DNA of 64,000 bases from an uncultured Kocuria sp. (GTDB taxonomy: Bacteria > Actinomycetota > Actinomycetes > Actinomycetales > Micrococcaceae): positions 101,971-165,970 of the forward strand of contig NZ_CANMRA010000007.1 of NCBI RefSeq assembly GCF_947500125.1, given 5' to 3'. The notes beneath the pieces are model-generated. The model was not told the origin of the DNA, made no database searches, and saw nothing but the letters and a program-made list of their open reading frames with translations. The position numbers and the translations under genes were made by a program. Positions 7,429 through 15,788 of the stretch are shown piece after piece. Every line of letters starts with the position of its first letter. The first letter of the stretch is position 1.

Positions 7429-9771
7429 TCAGGTCCCGGGGGCGTCGTGCAGCACCGCGTCGATCAGCCGCACCGCGCCGGCCTTGTCCAGCGGGTTGTT
7501 GCGGTTGCCGCACTTGGGGGACTGCACGCAGGACGGGCACCCGTGCTCGCACTCGCACGAGGAGATCGCCTCCCGGGTGGCGCGCAACCACGCGACCGCC
7601 GTGGCGTAGCCGCGCTCCGCGAAGCCCGCGCCGCCGGGGTGGCCGTCGTAGACGAAGACCGTGGGCAGCTCCGTGTCGGCGTGCAGCGCCGTCGACAGCC
7701 CGCCCACGTCCCAGCGGTCGCACGAGGCCACGAGCGGGAGCAGGCCGATCGCGGCGTGCTCGGCCGCGTGCAGCGCCCCGGGGACGTCGGACTCCTCGAT
7801 CCCCGCGCCGGTCAGCACGGCACCCGGCACGGTGAACCAGACGGACTTCGTGAACAGGTCCCGGGCCCCGAGGTCGAGGGGCTCCTCGCCCAGCACCTCG
7901 TTGGAGATCACCGCCTTGCGCTGGAACGAGACCACCTTCGTGGTGACCTGCACCTGGCCGAAGTGGACGGTCACCGGTCCCCAGCCCTCCGCGCGCTCCT
8001 CGGCGACCACGCTCACCTGCGTGATGTCCCGGGCGGTGGTGTAGAAGTCGGGGTTCGCCCGGGTCACGGCGGCGACCGAGCCCGCCTCGTCGAGCTCGTC
8101 CACGATGTAGGTCCGGCCCTGGTGCACGTACACGGCCCCCGGGTGGGCCTGGTAGTGGGACTGGGGGGAGTCCATCGTGCCGAGCACCGCGCCGGTGTCC
8201 GTCTCGATGATCCGGACCGGCCCGCCGCCGTCCGAGCGCAGCGACACCATTCCCGCCGCGGACTGGGGGTGCGTCCAGAACCACCCGCTCGGCCGGCGGC
8301 GCAGGTGACCGCTCGCCACGAGCGAGCCGAGCACCTCCGGGGCGGTGGGCCCGAAGCTGCCGACCTCCTCCGCGCGCAGCGGCTGCTCGGCCGCGGCCGC
8401 GCACAGGTGCGGGGCCAGCACGTAGGGGTTCGACGGGTCGAAGACCGTGGCCTCGACGTCCACGTCGAAGATCGCCTCCGGGTGGTTCACCAGATACGTG
8501 TCGAGGGGGTCGTCACCGGCCACGAAGGCCGCCAGGGCCTCCTGCCCGGCCCTTCCCGCCCGGCCGATCTGCTGGAAGAAGGACGCGCGGGTGCCGGGCC
8601 ACCCCGCCACGACCACGGCGTCCAGCCCGGCCACGTCGATGCCGAGCTCGAGGGCGGAGGTGCTGGCGATCCCGAGCAGCCGCCCGTCCCGCAGCGCCTC
8701 CTCGAGCTCCCGACGCTCCTCGGGGAGGAACCCGGAGCGGTAGGCCGCCACCCGGTGGGCCAGCGAGGGGTCGACCTCCTCCAGCTGGCGGTGGGCGATC
8801 TGGGCGATCGTCTCCGCGCCGCGGCGGGACTTGATGAACGCGATGGTGCGGACCTGACGGAGCACCAGGTCCGTGAGCATGTCGGCCGTCTCGGCCAGGG
8901 CGGTGCGGCGCACCGGGGCGTCGTTCTCACCGCCGCCGTCCGTCTGCTCCGGTTCCCAGAGCACCACGGTGACCGGCCCGTGCGGGGAGAAGTCCGTGGT
9001 CACCGGCGTCACGTCGGCCTCCGGGACCCCGACGAGGCGGGCGAAGGAGGCGTGCGGCTCGAAGGAGGTCGCGGACGCCCCGATGAAGACCGGGTCCGCC
9101 CCGTACGTGCGGCAGATCCGGCGCAGCCTCCGCATGAGGTTGGCCACGTGCGAGCCGAAGACGCCCCGGTACGAGTGCGCCTCGTCCACCACGACGTACT
9201 TCAGGCGGCGGAAGAACCGGGACCAGCGTGCGTGGTTGGGCAGCACCCCGTAGTGCAGCATGTCCGGGTTGCACAGCACCACGTCGGCGTGGTCCCGGAC
9301 CCAGCGGCGCTCCGCGGGGTCGGTGTCGCCGTCGTAGGTCGCGGCCCGCAGGGTCGGCAGGCCGAGCGCGTCCAGGCCCTTGAGCTGGTCGGCGGCCAGA
9401 GCCTTGGTGGGGGACAGGTACAGGGCCGTGGCCTCGTCCGGGTGGTGGATCATGCCCGGGTTCGCCAGCGCCGCGAGCCGTCCCCGGTGCACGGCGTCGG
9501 CCACGGGCGCCTGGTAGGCCAGGGACTTCCCGGACGCGGTCCCCGTGGCGACCACCACGTGCCGGGGGGCCAGCATCGCCTGGACCTGGTGCAGGTACGG
9601 CGCGTGCACGCCGAGCCGTTCGTAGGCCGCGACCACGTCCGGGTGGAGGTGCTCGGGCCACGGCGCCGTCACGGCGTCCCGGTCGGGGATCTCCCGGACG
9701 TGGCGCACCTGCTCCGGCGCGTCGCCGCGGCCGAGCAGGGGGATCAGGGAGACGTGGTCGGAGGACGGCAC
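7429..9771 (-). CDS. DEAH-type superfamily 2 helicase with C-terminal Cys cluster (MrfA/YprA-like)
   Basis: 780 residues. Walker A ATGTASGKS (75-83), DEAH box (196-199) and a helicase C domain with GRAGRAG. Near the C-terminus CECEHGCPSCVQSPKC gives a cysteine cluster of the DUF1998/MrfA type, which in MrfA binds zinc and is needed for DNA repair after crosslinking. It is the helicase that neighbours the Tad locus in many Actinobacteria (Rv3649 in M. tuberculosis). I choose the GTG at 9771, not the GTG at 9807: a CACAAT hexamer ends 6 nt before 9771, and the longer version would run into the perfect terminator hairpin at 9785-9835. Confidence 0.88.
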   Translation of the reverse strand: MPSSDHVSLIPLLGRGDAPEQVRHVREIPDRDAVTAPWPEHLHPDVVAAYERLGVHAPYLHQVQAMLAPRHVVVATGTASGKSLAYQAPVADAVHRGRLAALANPGMIHHPDEATALYLSPTKALAADQLKGLDALGLPTLRAATYDGDTDPAERRWVRDHADVVLCNPDMLHYGVLPNHARWSRFFRRLKYVVVDEAHSYRGVFGSHVANLMRRLRRICRTYGADPVFIGASATSFEPHASFARLVGVPEADVTPVTTDFSPHGPVTVVLWEPEQTDGGGENDAPVRRTALAETADMLTDLVLRQVRTIAFIKSRRGAETIAQIAHRQLEEVDPSLAHRVAAYRSGFLPEERRELEEALRDGRLLGIASTSALELGIDVAGLDAVVVAGWPGTRASFFQQIGRAGRAGQEALAAFVAGDDPLDTYLVNHPEAIFDVDVEATVFDPSNPYVLAPHLCAAAAEQPLRAEEVGSFGPTAPEVLGSLVASGHLRRRPSGWFWTHPQSAAGMVSLRSDGGGPVRIIETDTGAVLGTMDSPQSHYQAHPGAVYVHQGRTYIVDELDEAGSVAAVTRANPDFYTTARDITQVSVVAEERAEGWGPVTVHFGQVQVTTKVVSFQRKAVISNEVLGEEPLDLGARDLFTKSVWFTVPGAVLTGAGIEESDVPGALHAAEHAAIGLLPLVASCDRWDVGGLSTALHADTELPTVFVYDGHPGGAGFAERGYATAVAWLRATREAISSCECEHGCPSCVQSPKCGNRNNPLDKAGAVRLIDAVLHDAPGT

Positions 9772-9784
9772 CGGTTCATTGTGC

Positions 9785-9835
9785 CACCGCCGTCCCGGCG
9801 GCCCCACCGGTCGAGGGGCCGCCGGGACGGCGGTG
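9785..9835 (-). terminator. Perfect 21-bp hairpin behind the alpha-glucosidase gene
   Basis: Arms 9785-9805 and 9815-9835 are exact reverse complements around a 9-nt loop. It lies 20 bp after the glucosidase stop on the minus strand and just upstream of the helicase promoter, so it separates two co-oriented genes. Confidence 0.85.
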
Positions 9836-9855
9836 CGCGGGAGCGGCCCGGGGCC

Positions 9856-11655
9856 TCAGCCCTGCGCGGGCGCGGCGCCGGTCCGCCGGTGCACGCGGGC
9901 CTCCCAGGGCCGCAGCAGCCCCTCGTCACCGGGGGCGACGACGTCGGCGCGGTTGCCGATCAGCAGCTCGGTTCCGGCCCAGCCCTCGGGCAGGTCCGCG
10001 CGGACCTCCTCGCCCGAGACGTTGGCCAGCACCAGCAGCTCCACGTCGTCCAGGCGGCGGGTGAAGGCGTAGAGCTGCTCGTGGTGGGACAGCAGCATCG
10101 TGAAGTCGCCCAGGGCCACCACGGGCTCGGTGTGCCGCAGCTCGATCAGGCGCCGGTAGTGGTGGAACACGGATTCCGGGTCGGCCCGGGCGGTCTCGGC
10201 GTTGACCACGTCGTGGTCGGGGTTGACCGCGATCCACGGGGTCCCGGTGCTGAACCCGGCGTTCGCACCGCCGGTCCACTGGACCGGGGTGCGGGCGTTG
10301 TCCCGGCTCGACCAGCGCAGTCCCGCCAGCACGGTCTCCGGGTCCGCGCCGGCGGCCACGGCGTGGCGGTAGTGGTTGACCGACTCGATGTCGCGGAAGT
10401 CCTCGATCGTGGCGAAGGGGGCGTTGGTCATGCCCAGCTCCTCGCCCTGGTACACGTACGGCGTGCCCCGGTGCAGGTGCAGCAGCGTGGCCAGGCACGT
10501 GGCCGAGGCCACCCGGTGCTCAGGGCCGTCGTCCCCGAAGCGGGACACTGCGCGGGGCTGGTCGTGGTTGTTCCAGTACAGGGAGTTCCAGCCGACCTCC
10601 TCCAGGCCCTCCTGCCACCGGCCCAGCGAGGCCTTGAGGTCGGTGAGCCGCAGGGGGCGGGGGTCGAACTTCCCGCCGGGGCCGTGGTCGAGGCCCACGT
10701 GCTCGAACTGGAAGACCATGTCCACCTCGCCCCGGGCCGGATCGGTGAACAGCTGGGCCTGCTCCACGGTGACGCCCGGCATCTCGCCCACGGTGATGAG
10801 CTCCGCGTCCCGGCCCGCGAAGACCTCGCGGTGCATCTCCTGGAGGAACTCGTGGATCCGGGGACCGCAGAGATAGGAGGCCGACCCGTCGCCCCAGGGC
10901 GTTCCGTCCACCGGCGGCCCGTCGTGCAGGTGGCCGTCGTCGGCGACGTCCTTGCTGATCATGTTGATGACGTCCATGCGGAAGCCGTCCACCCCGCGGT
11001 CCAGCCACCAGCGCATCATGGCGTACACGGCCGCCCGCACCTGCGGGTTCTCCCAGTTGAGGTCCGGCTGCTTGGTCGAGAACAGATGCAGGTAGTACTC
11101 GCCCGAGGCCTCGTCCAGCTCCCAGGTCGAGCCGGAGAAGAAGCTCTGCCAGTTGGTCGGCTCCGCGCCGGGGGCGCCGGGCTCCATGCCCTGGCGGGGT
11201 GCCCGCCACCAGTACCAGTCCCGCTTGGGGGAATCGGGGGAGGAGCGGGACTCGACGAACCACGGGTGCTCGTCGGAGGTGTGGTTGACCACGAGGTCCA
11301 TCACCAGCTTCATCCCGCGTCCGTGCACGGCGGCGAGCAGCTCGTCGAACTGCTCCAGGGTGCCGAAGGCCGGGTCGATGTCCTGGTAGTCGCTGATGTC
11401 GTAGCCGTTGTCGTCCTGCGGGGAGCGGTAGATCGGAGAGAGCCAGAGAACGTCCACGCCCAGGTCCTGCAGGTGGTCCAGGTGGGCGATGATGCCGCCG
11501 AGGTCGCCGATGCCGTCGCCGTCGGAGTCGGCGAAGGAGCGGGGGTAGATCTGATAGACGACCGCGTCGGTCCACCACGCGGGGGCGTCCCCGGCGCCGC
11601 TGCCGGTGCCGGGCCGCTGGGCGGTGATGTTCTGCTGCTGGGGGTCGCTGCTCAT
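9856..11655 (-). CDS. GH13 alpha-glucosidase (oligo-1,6-glucosidase type)
   Basis: 599 residues; ATG preceded by AGGAG 6 nt upstream, which decides between this and an open frame further up. Typical GH13 (beta/alpha)8 enzyme: VVYQIYPRSF (32-41), DLVVNH (120-125), nucleophile Asp228 in GFRMD, acid/base Glu291 in VGEMPG and NNHDQPR with Asp365. It hydrolyses alpha-glucosidic bonds of maltose or isomaltose-type oligosaccharides in the cytoplasm; no signal peptide. It faces the DeoR-galT-galK operon across a 267-bp gap with a palindromic operator, so shared control by the DeoR regulator is likely. No sugar transporter is nearby. Exact substrate cannot be read from the sequence. Confidence 0.9.
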   Translation of the reverse strand: MSSDPQQQNITAQRPGTGSGAGDAPAWWTDAVVYQIYPRSFADSDGDGIGDLGGIIAHLDHLQDLGVDVLWLSPIYRSPQDDNGYDISDYQDIDPAFGTLEQFDELLAAVHGRGMKLVMDLVVNHTSDEHPWFVESRSSPDSPKRDWYWWRAPRQGMEPGAPGAEPTNWQSFFSGSTWELDEASGEYYLHLFSTKQPDLNWENPQVRAAVYAMMRWWLDRGVDGFRMDVINMISKDVADDGHLHDGPPVDGTPWGDGSASYLCGPRIHEFLQEMHREVFAGRDAELITVGEMPGVTVEQAQLFTDPARGEVDMVFQFEHVGLDHGPGGKFDPRPLRLTDLKASLGRWQEGLEEVGWNSLYWNNHDQPRAVSRFGDDGPEHRVASATCLATLLHLHRGTPYVYQGEELGMTNAPFATIEDFRDIESVNHYRHAVAAGADPETVLAGLRWSSRDNARTPVQWTGGANAGFSTGTPWIAVNPDHDVVNAETARADPESVFHHYRRLIELRHTEPVVALGDFTMLLSHHEQLYAFTRRLDDVELLVLANVSGEEVRADLPEGWAGTELLIGNRADVVAPGDEGLLRPWEARVHRRTGAAPAQG

Positions 11656-11810
11656 TCGGCTGCTCCTCGGGTGACGCCGCGGACGGGCCGGCCGGGGGAG
11701 GGGAACGGCACACCAGGGTGGCAGTGCCGCGGCTCCGGTGCGACCGGTCTCGGTACCCGACCAGTCTGCTCGAACGGTGTGCTCCGGCGACACCGCCGCC
11801 GCCCGGTACA

Positions 11811-11850
11811 GTTCAACACTTTTCCACATACAGTATGTTCAATTGAACAT
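11811..11850. promoter_or_regulatory. AT-rich operator between glucosidase and deoR-galTK
   Basis: A perfect 16-bp palindrome ATGTTCAATTGAACAT (11835-11850) abuts a second dyad CATACaGTATG (11827-11837). A third GTTCAA half-site is at 11811-11816. TACAGT (11829-11834) could be a -10 element. Repeated GTTCAA half-sites are plausible DeoR-type sites. The A+T content is far above that of the flanks. Binding is inferred. Confidence 0.65.
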
Positions 11851-11922
11851 GATGCGGACAGCACGGCCCCGCGCACCCCTGGTGCCACCACACCGAACTG
11901 TCCGCCGACCGCGGGAGGAACG

Positions 11923-12708
11923 ATGACCGAGATGCTTCCCGACCGCCGGAGGCGGGAGATCCTCGACCGTGTGCGCGCGGCCGGTGCCGTGCGGGTCGCC
12001 GACCTGGTCGCGGAGCTCGGTGTCTCCGACATGACGGTGCGCCGGGACCTGGACCGGTTGGCCAGGGACGGGGAGCTGCAGAAGGTGCACGGCGGGGCGA
12101 AGCTGCCCGCGGGGTCCTCGGCCGCCGAGCCCGGCTTCGCGCACAAGTCCGAGCTGCAGCTGCCGGAGAAGGCGGCGATCGCCGCCGCCGCGGAGTCCAT
12201 GGTGGAGCCGGGGATGTCGGTCTCGCTGAACTCCGGGACCACCACCTTCGCTCTGGCCCGCGCCCTGCGCCGCGTTCCCGGCATCACGGTGGTGACGAAC
12301 TCCCCGCGCATCGCCGACGTGCTCCAGGACGCGCCCGCCACGGGACAGACCGTGGTCCTCACCGGCGGGGTGCGCACTCCCTCGGACGCCCTGGTGGGCC
12401 CGCTGGCCACCGCGGCCCTGCGCACCCTGCACGTGGACCTGTGCTTCCTGGGCGTGCACGGGCTGTCCGACCGGGACGGGCTGACCACTCCGAACATGAT
12501 GGAGGCCGAGATCAACCGCCTCTTCCTCCAACGCTGCGACCGCAGCGTGGTGCTGGCCGACTCCACGAAGTGGGGCCTGTCCGGGCTCTACCGCATCGCC
12601 GGTCTCGAGGAGGTCGACACCGTGGTGACCGACGACGGGCTCGACGCCGCGGCCCGCGAGACCTTGCGCCACCACATTTCCGACCTGCGACTGGAGCCCG
12701 TCCGATGA
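11923..12708 (+). CDS. DeoR/GlpR-type transcriptional repressor
   Basis: 261 residues; GGGAGGAACG directly before the ATG. N-terminal winged helix (about 5-58; VADLVAELGVSDMTVRRDLD is the recognition region), then the DeoR sensor domain related to phosphosugar isomerases (LNSGTTTFALARAL at about 105-118, VVTNS, LTGG, DGLTTPNM). Such regulators respond to a sugar phosphate. Its gene overlaps galT by 4 bp (ATGA), so it most likely controls galT-galK, itself and perhaps the divergent glucosidase through the palindrome at 11835-11850. Ligand unknown; galactose-1-phosphate or a related compound is a guess. Confidence 0.9.
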   Translation: MTEMLPDRRRREILDRVRAAGAVRVADLVAELGVSDMTVRRDLDRLARDGELQKVHGGAKLPAGSSAAEPGFAHKSELQLPEKAAIAAAAESMVEPGMSVSLNSGTTTFALARALRRVPGITVVTNSPRIADVLQDAPATGQTVVLTGGVRTPSDALVGPLATAALRTLHVDLCFLGVHGLSDRDGLTTPNMMEAEINRLFLQRCDRSVVLADSTKWGLSGLYRIAGLEEVDTVVTDDGLDAAARETLRHHISDLRLEPVR

Positions 12709-13877
12709 CCTCTCCCGCCCCCGCCGAGCGCGCCACTGCCCAGCGCGCCACTGCCGAGCGCGCCACCGCACTGCTGATCGCGCACCGGACCCACCACCTC
12801 GCCGACGGGCGGGAGGCCGTGTTCTTCTCCGACCGCGGCACCCTGCCCGTGGAGCACGTCGTGGACCGCCGGCCCCTGGACGCCCGCTCCGGCGGCGGCG
12901 AGGTGCGCTTCGACCGGCTGACGGGGGAGTGGGTGGCGGTGGCCGCCCACCGCCAGGCGCGGACCTATCTGCCCCCGGCCGACCAGTGCCCGCTGTGCCC
13001 GTCCGTGGGCGGGCGGGAGTCGGAGATCCCGGCGGAGGACTTCGACGTCGTCGTCTTCGAGAACCGCTTCCCCTCCCTGGGCCCGGAGCTCGGCGAGCTC
13101 CCGGCACCCGGGCCCACGGAGGAACGGGAGCTGTGGGGCGCACCCGCCCCCGCGTACGGGCGGTGCGAGGTGGTGGTGTTCACGCCCGAGCACCAGGGCT
13201 CCTTCGCGTCCCTGCCCCCCGAGCGGGCGCGCACCGTGGTGGAGGCCTGGGCCCAGCGCACCGAAGCGCTCTCGGCGATGCGGGGCGTCCGGCACGTGTT
13301 CCCCTTCGAGAACCGGGGCGAGCAGATCGGGGTGACCCTGCACCACCCGCACGGGCAGATCTACGCCTACCCCTACCCCGCTCCGCACGCCGCCCGGCTG
13401 GCCGCCCGCTCCAGGGTCCACCTGGCCGCCACGGGGCGGGCCCTGATGGGCGAGGTCCTGGCCGACGAGACCGCCTCCGGGGACCGGATGGTGCTGGCGG
13501 GCGAGCACTTCTCCGCCTACGTGCCCTACGCCGCGCGCTGGCCCCTGGAGGTCCACCTCGTCCCGCACCGGCAGGTCCCGGACCTCGCCGCGCTCACGGG
13601 GGAGGAGCGGGACGAGCTGGCGGTCCTCTACCGCGATCTGGTGCAACGGGTGGACCGGCTCTACGACACGCCGACCCCCTACATCGCCGCCTGGCACCAG
13701 ACCCCCGTCACGCCCGCGGACCGGGAGGCCGGCTGGTTGCACCTGCAGCTCACCAGCCCGCGCCGGGCGGAGGACAAGCTGAAGTTCCTGGCCGGCTCCG
13801 AGGCCGCCATGGGGGCGTTCATCAACGACGTCACCGCCGAGCAGACCGCCGCACGCCTGAGGGAGGCCGCACGATGA
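12705..13877 (+). CDS. galT: Galactose-1-phosphate uridylyltransferase
   Basis: 390 residues; ATG overlaps the deoR stop. HIT-superfamily enzyme of the Leloir pathway that swaps UMP between UDP-glucose and galactose-1-phosphate. Active-site HPH at 214-216 inside HHPHGQIYAYP, so His216 is the nucleophile; metal-ligand Cys95 and Cys98 (CPLC). The N-terminus carries three tandem ERATA/QRATA pentapeptides (8-22) encoded by a 15-bp repeat, which is unusual for the family and probably disordered. Followed by galK with a 4-bp overlap. No galE in the window. Confidence 0.95.
   Translation: MTSPAPAERATAQRATAERATALLIAHRTHHLADGREAVFFSDRGTLPVEHVVDRRPLDARSGGGEVRFDRLTGEWVAVAAHRQARTYLPPADQCPLCPSVGGRESEIPAEDFDVVVFENRFPSLGPELGELPAPGPTEERELWGAPAPAYGRCEVVVFTPEHQGSFASLPPERARTVVEAWAQRTEALSAMRGVRHVFPFENRGEQIGVTLHHPHGQIYAYPYPAPHAARLAARSRVHLAATGRALMGEVLADETASGDRMVLAGEHFSAYVPYAARWPLEVHLVPHRQVPDLAALTGEERDELAVLYRDLVQRVDRLYDTPTPYIAAWHQTPVTPADREAGWLHLQLTSPRRAEDKLKFLAGSEAAMGAFINDVTAEQTAARLREAAR
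12726..12770 (+). repeat. 15-bp in-frame tandem repeat in galT
   Basis: Three units of GAGCGCGCCACTGCC with small changes (12726-12740, 12741-12755, 12756-12770) encode residues 8-22 of GalT. Confidence 0.85.
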
Positions 13878-15187
13878 CGCGCCGACAGACCGCTCCGCCG
13901 CCCGCGCACGACGACGCCGTCCGAGCCGGGCAGCTCGCCCGGCGCTTCGCGGAGGTGTACGGCCACGCCCCCGACGGCGTGTGGCGGGCCCCGGGCCGGG
14001 TGAACCTCATCGGGGAGCACACCGACTACAACGACGGCTTCGTGCTCCCGTTCGCCATCGACCGCTCCGCCATGGTCGCCGTCCGGCTGCGCCGCGGCCC
14101 CGGGTCGGCGCAGGAGCACGAGCAGGAGCGCGGGCAGGAGCTCGGAGGGGAGAAGGAGCACGCGCAGGAGCCCGGACCGGAGCACGGAGAGGGACAGGAG
14201 CCGGCCGCACACGACGTCGTCGACCTGGCGTCCACCTGGGCCCCGGACGGCTCCGGGCTGTCCCGGGCCCGGTTCCGGGTCCCCGACCTGGCCCCGGGGA
14301 CGGTGCCCGGGTGGGGGGCCTATCCGGCCGGGGTCGTGCACGTGCTCGCCGGCCTCGACGGGGTGCAGGTGCCCGGCTTCGAGCTGCTGCTGGACTCGAC
14401 CGTCCCGGTGGGTGCGGGCCTGTCCTCCTCCCACGCCGTGGAGGTCGCCACGATCGTGGCGCTCGACGACCTGCTGGGGTTGGGCCTGGACCGCCCTGCG
14501 ATGGCGCGGCTGACGCAGCGGGCGGAGAACGAGTTCGTCGGGGCCCCGACCGGGATCATGGACCAGTCGGCCTCTCTGCGGGCCCGGGCCGGTGCCGCGC
14601 TGTTCCTGGACTGCCGCAGCCAGGAGGCCGAGCTCGTGCCGCTGCCGGTGGCCGAGCACGGGCTCGCGGTGCTGGTGCTCGACACGGGAGTCGCCCACTC
14701 CCACGCCGACGGCGGCTACGCCGCGCGCCGCGCCGCCTGCGAACGCGGGGCCGCCGCCCTCGGCGCGGCCTCCCTGCGCGACGTCCCGGAACAGGCCGAC
14801 CTGACCGGGCTCGACGAGGAGACCGCCCGCCGGGTCCGGCACGTGCTGAGCGAGAACCGCCGGGTGCTGGAGACCGTCGAGCGGCTGCGGGCCGGGGACG
14901 TCACCGGCATCGGGGAGCTGCTGACCGCCTCCCACGCCTCGCTGCGGGACGACTACGAGGTGTCCTGCCCGGAGCTGGACCTCGCCGTGGACACCGCGCT
15001 GGCCGCGGGGGCCGTGGGCGCGCGGATGACCGGCGGCGGCTTCGGCGGCTCGGCGATCGCCCTCGTCCCCGGGGCGCGGGCGGAGCAGGTCCGGAGCGCC
15101 GTCGCGGAGGCCTTCGCGGACGAGGGCCTCCGGGCGCCGGACGTCTTCGCCGTCGTGCCGGGGGAGGGCGCCGGCCGGGTGCGGTGA
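13874..15187 (+). CDS. galK: Galactokinase
   Basis: 437 residues; ATG overlaps the galT stop (ATGA). GHMP kinase that phosphorylates galactose at C1. Signature GRVNLIGEHTDYNDG (41-55), GHMP ATP motif GAGLSSS (180-186), catalytic Asp230 in GIMDQ, and the C-terminal MTGGGFGGSA glycine motif are intact. Residues about 79-112 form a Glu/Gln/His/Gly-rich insertion not found in most galactokinases; it lies in the loop after the first beta strands, away from the motifs, and makes the protein some 30-40 residues longer than usual. Last gene of the deoR-galT-galK operon. Confidence 0.95.
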   Translation: MTRRQTAPPPAHDDAVRAGQLARRFAEVYGHAPDGVWRAPGRVNLIGEHTDYNDGFVLPFAIDRSAMVAVRLRRGPGSAQEHEQERGQELGGEKEHAQEPGPEHGEGQEPAAHDVVDLASTWAPDGSGLSRARFRVPDLAPGTVPGWGAYPAGVVHVLAGLDGVQVPGFELLLDSTVPVGAGLSSSHAVEVATIVALDDLLGLGLDRPAMARLTQRAENEFVGAPTGIMDQSASLRARAGAALFLDCRSQEAELVPLPVAEHGLAVLVLDTGVAHSHADGGYAARRAACERGAAALGAASLRDVPEQADLTGLDEETARRVRHVLSENRRVLETVERLRAGDVTGIGELLTASHASLRDDYEVSCPELDLAVDTALAAGAVGARMTGGGFGGSAIALVPGARAEQVRSAVAEAFADEGLRAPDVFAVVPGEGAGRVR

Positions 15188-15263
15188 CGGGCTCCGCCCG
15201 GAGCCGCCGGTCACGAACATGACACGGGTCACGTCCGCGGAGGCCGCGTGCCAGAATGACCGC

Positions 15264-15716
15264 ATGAGCAACCCCATGAACATCTCCGGGCACAACCCCG
15301 ACAAGGAGGCCCGGGCGCACCGGCCCCCGGTCACGGAGCTGTCCCCGGAGCAGTGCTGGGAGCACCTCTACAGCGCGCGCTTCGGCCGGATCGCCACCAT
15401 GGACGGCGACGAGATCGAGATCACCCCGATCAACCTCGTGGCCGACGACGAGAAGATCTACTTCCGCACGGCCAGGGGCACCAAGCTGCTGCACCTGATG
15501 CTCAACGAGCACGTCGCCGTGCAGGTCGACCAGGCGCAGGGCGGGGAGGCGTGGTCCGTGATCGTGCGCGGCACGGCCCGTCAGCTGACCGACCCGGAGG
15601 AGACCGCCCGGGTGGACGAGCTGCCGCTGCGGCCGTGGGTCGAGACCACCAAGCTCGAGTACGTCGAGGTGGTCCCCCGGAAGGTCACCGGCCGCGTGTT
15701 CCATCTGGGCCACTGA
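15264..15716 (+). CDS. PPOX-class FMN/F420-binding-fold protein
   Basis: 150 residues from the ATG at 15264. Pyridoxamine 5'-phosphate oxidase-like split barrel with FGRIATMDGDEIEI, the flavin-phosphate region YFRTARGTKL and a C-terminal LPLRPW segment. Such proteins bind FMN, F420 or heme; the cofactor and substrate cannot be read here. The start is set by CAGAAT ending 6 nt upstream; an ATG at 15219 has no support. A paralogue with the same layout lies at 18581-19018. Confidence 0.8.
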   Translation: MSNPMNISGHNPDKEARAHRPPVTELSPEQCWEHLYSARFGRIATMDGDEIEITPINLVADDEKIYFRTARGTKLLHLMLNEHVAVQVDQAQGGEAWSVIVRGTARQLTDPEETARVDELPLRPWVETTKLEYVEVVPRKVTGRVFHLGH

Positions 15717-15776
15717 CCCGGCGCCCCGTGCCGGGGGCCGCACTGGGGCCCGGCGCCGGGGGCCCCGCCGCGCTTG

Positions 15777-15782
15777 TAGCCT
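15777..15782 (+). promoter_or_regulatory. -10 hexamer of a leaderless promoter (trhO)
   Basis: TAGCCT ends 6 nt before the GTG start at 15789. Confidence 0.55.
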
Positions 15783-15788
15783 TGACCC

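Noticed and set aside
9772..9807. Longer N-terminus of the helicase from GTG at 9807
   Set aside because: It begins inside the perfect terminator hairpin of the glucosidase gene, and the hexamer CACAAT fits the start at 9771.
7216..11922. Long plus-strand open frame in front of the DeoR gene
   Set aside because: It is antisense to the helicase and the glucosidase. Only the part from the ATG at 11923, with a ribosome-binding site and a DeoR domain, is real.
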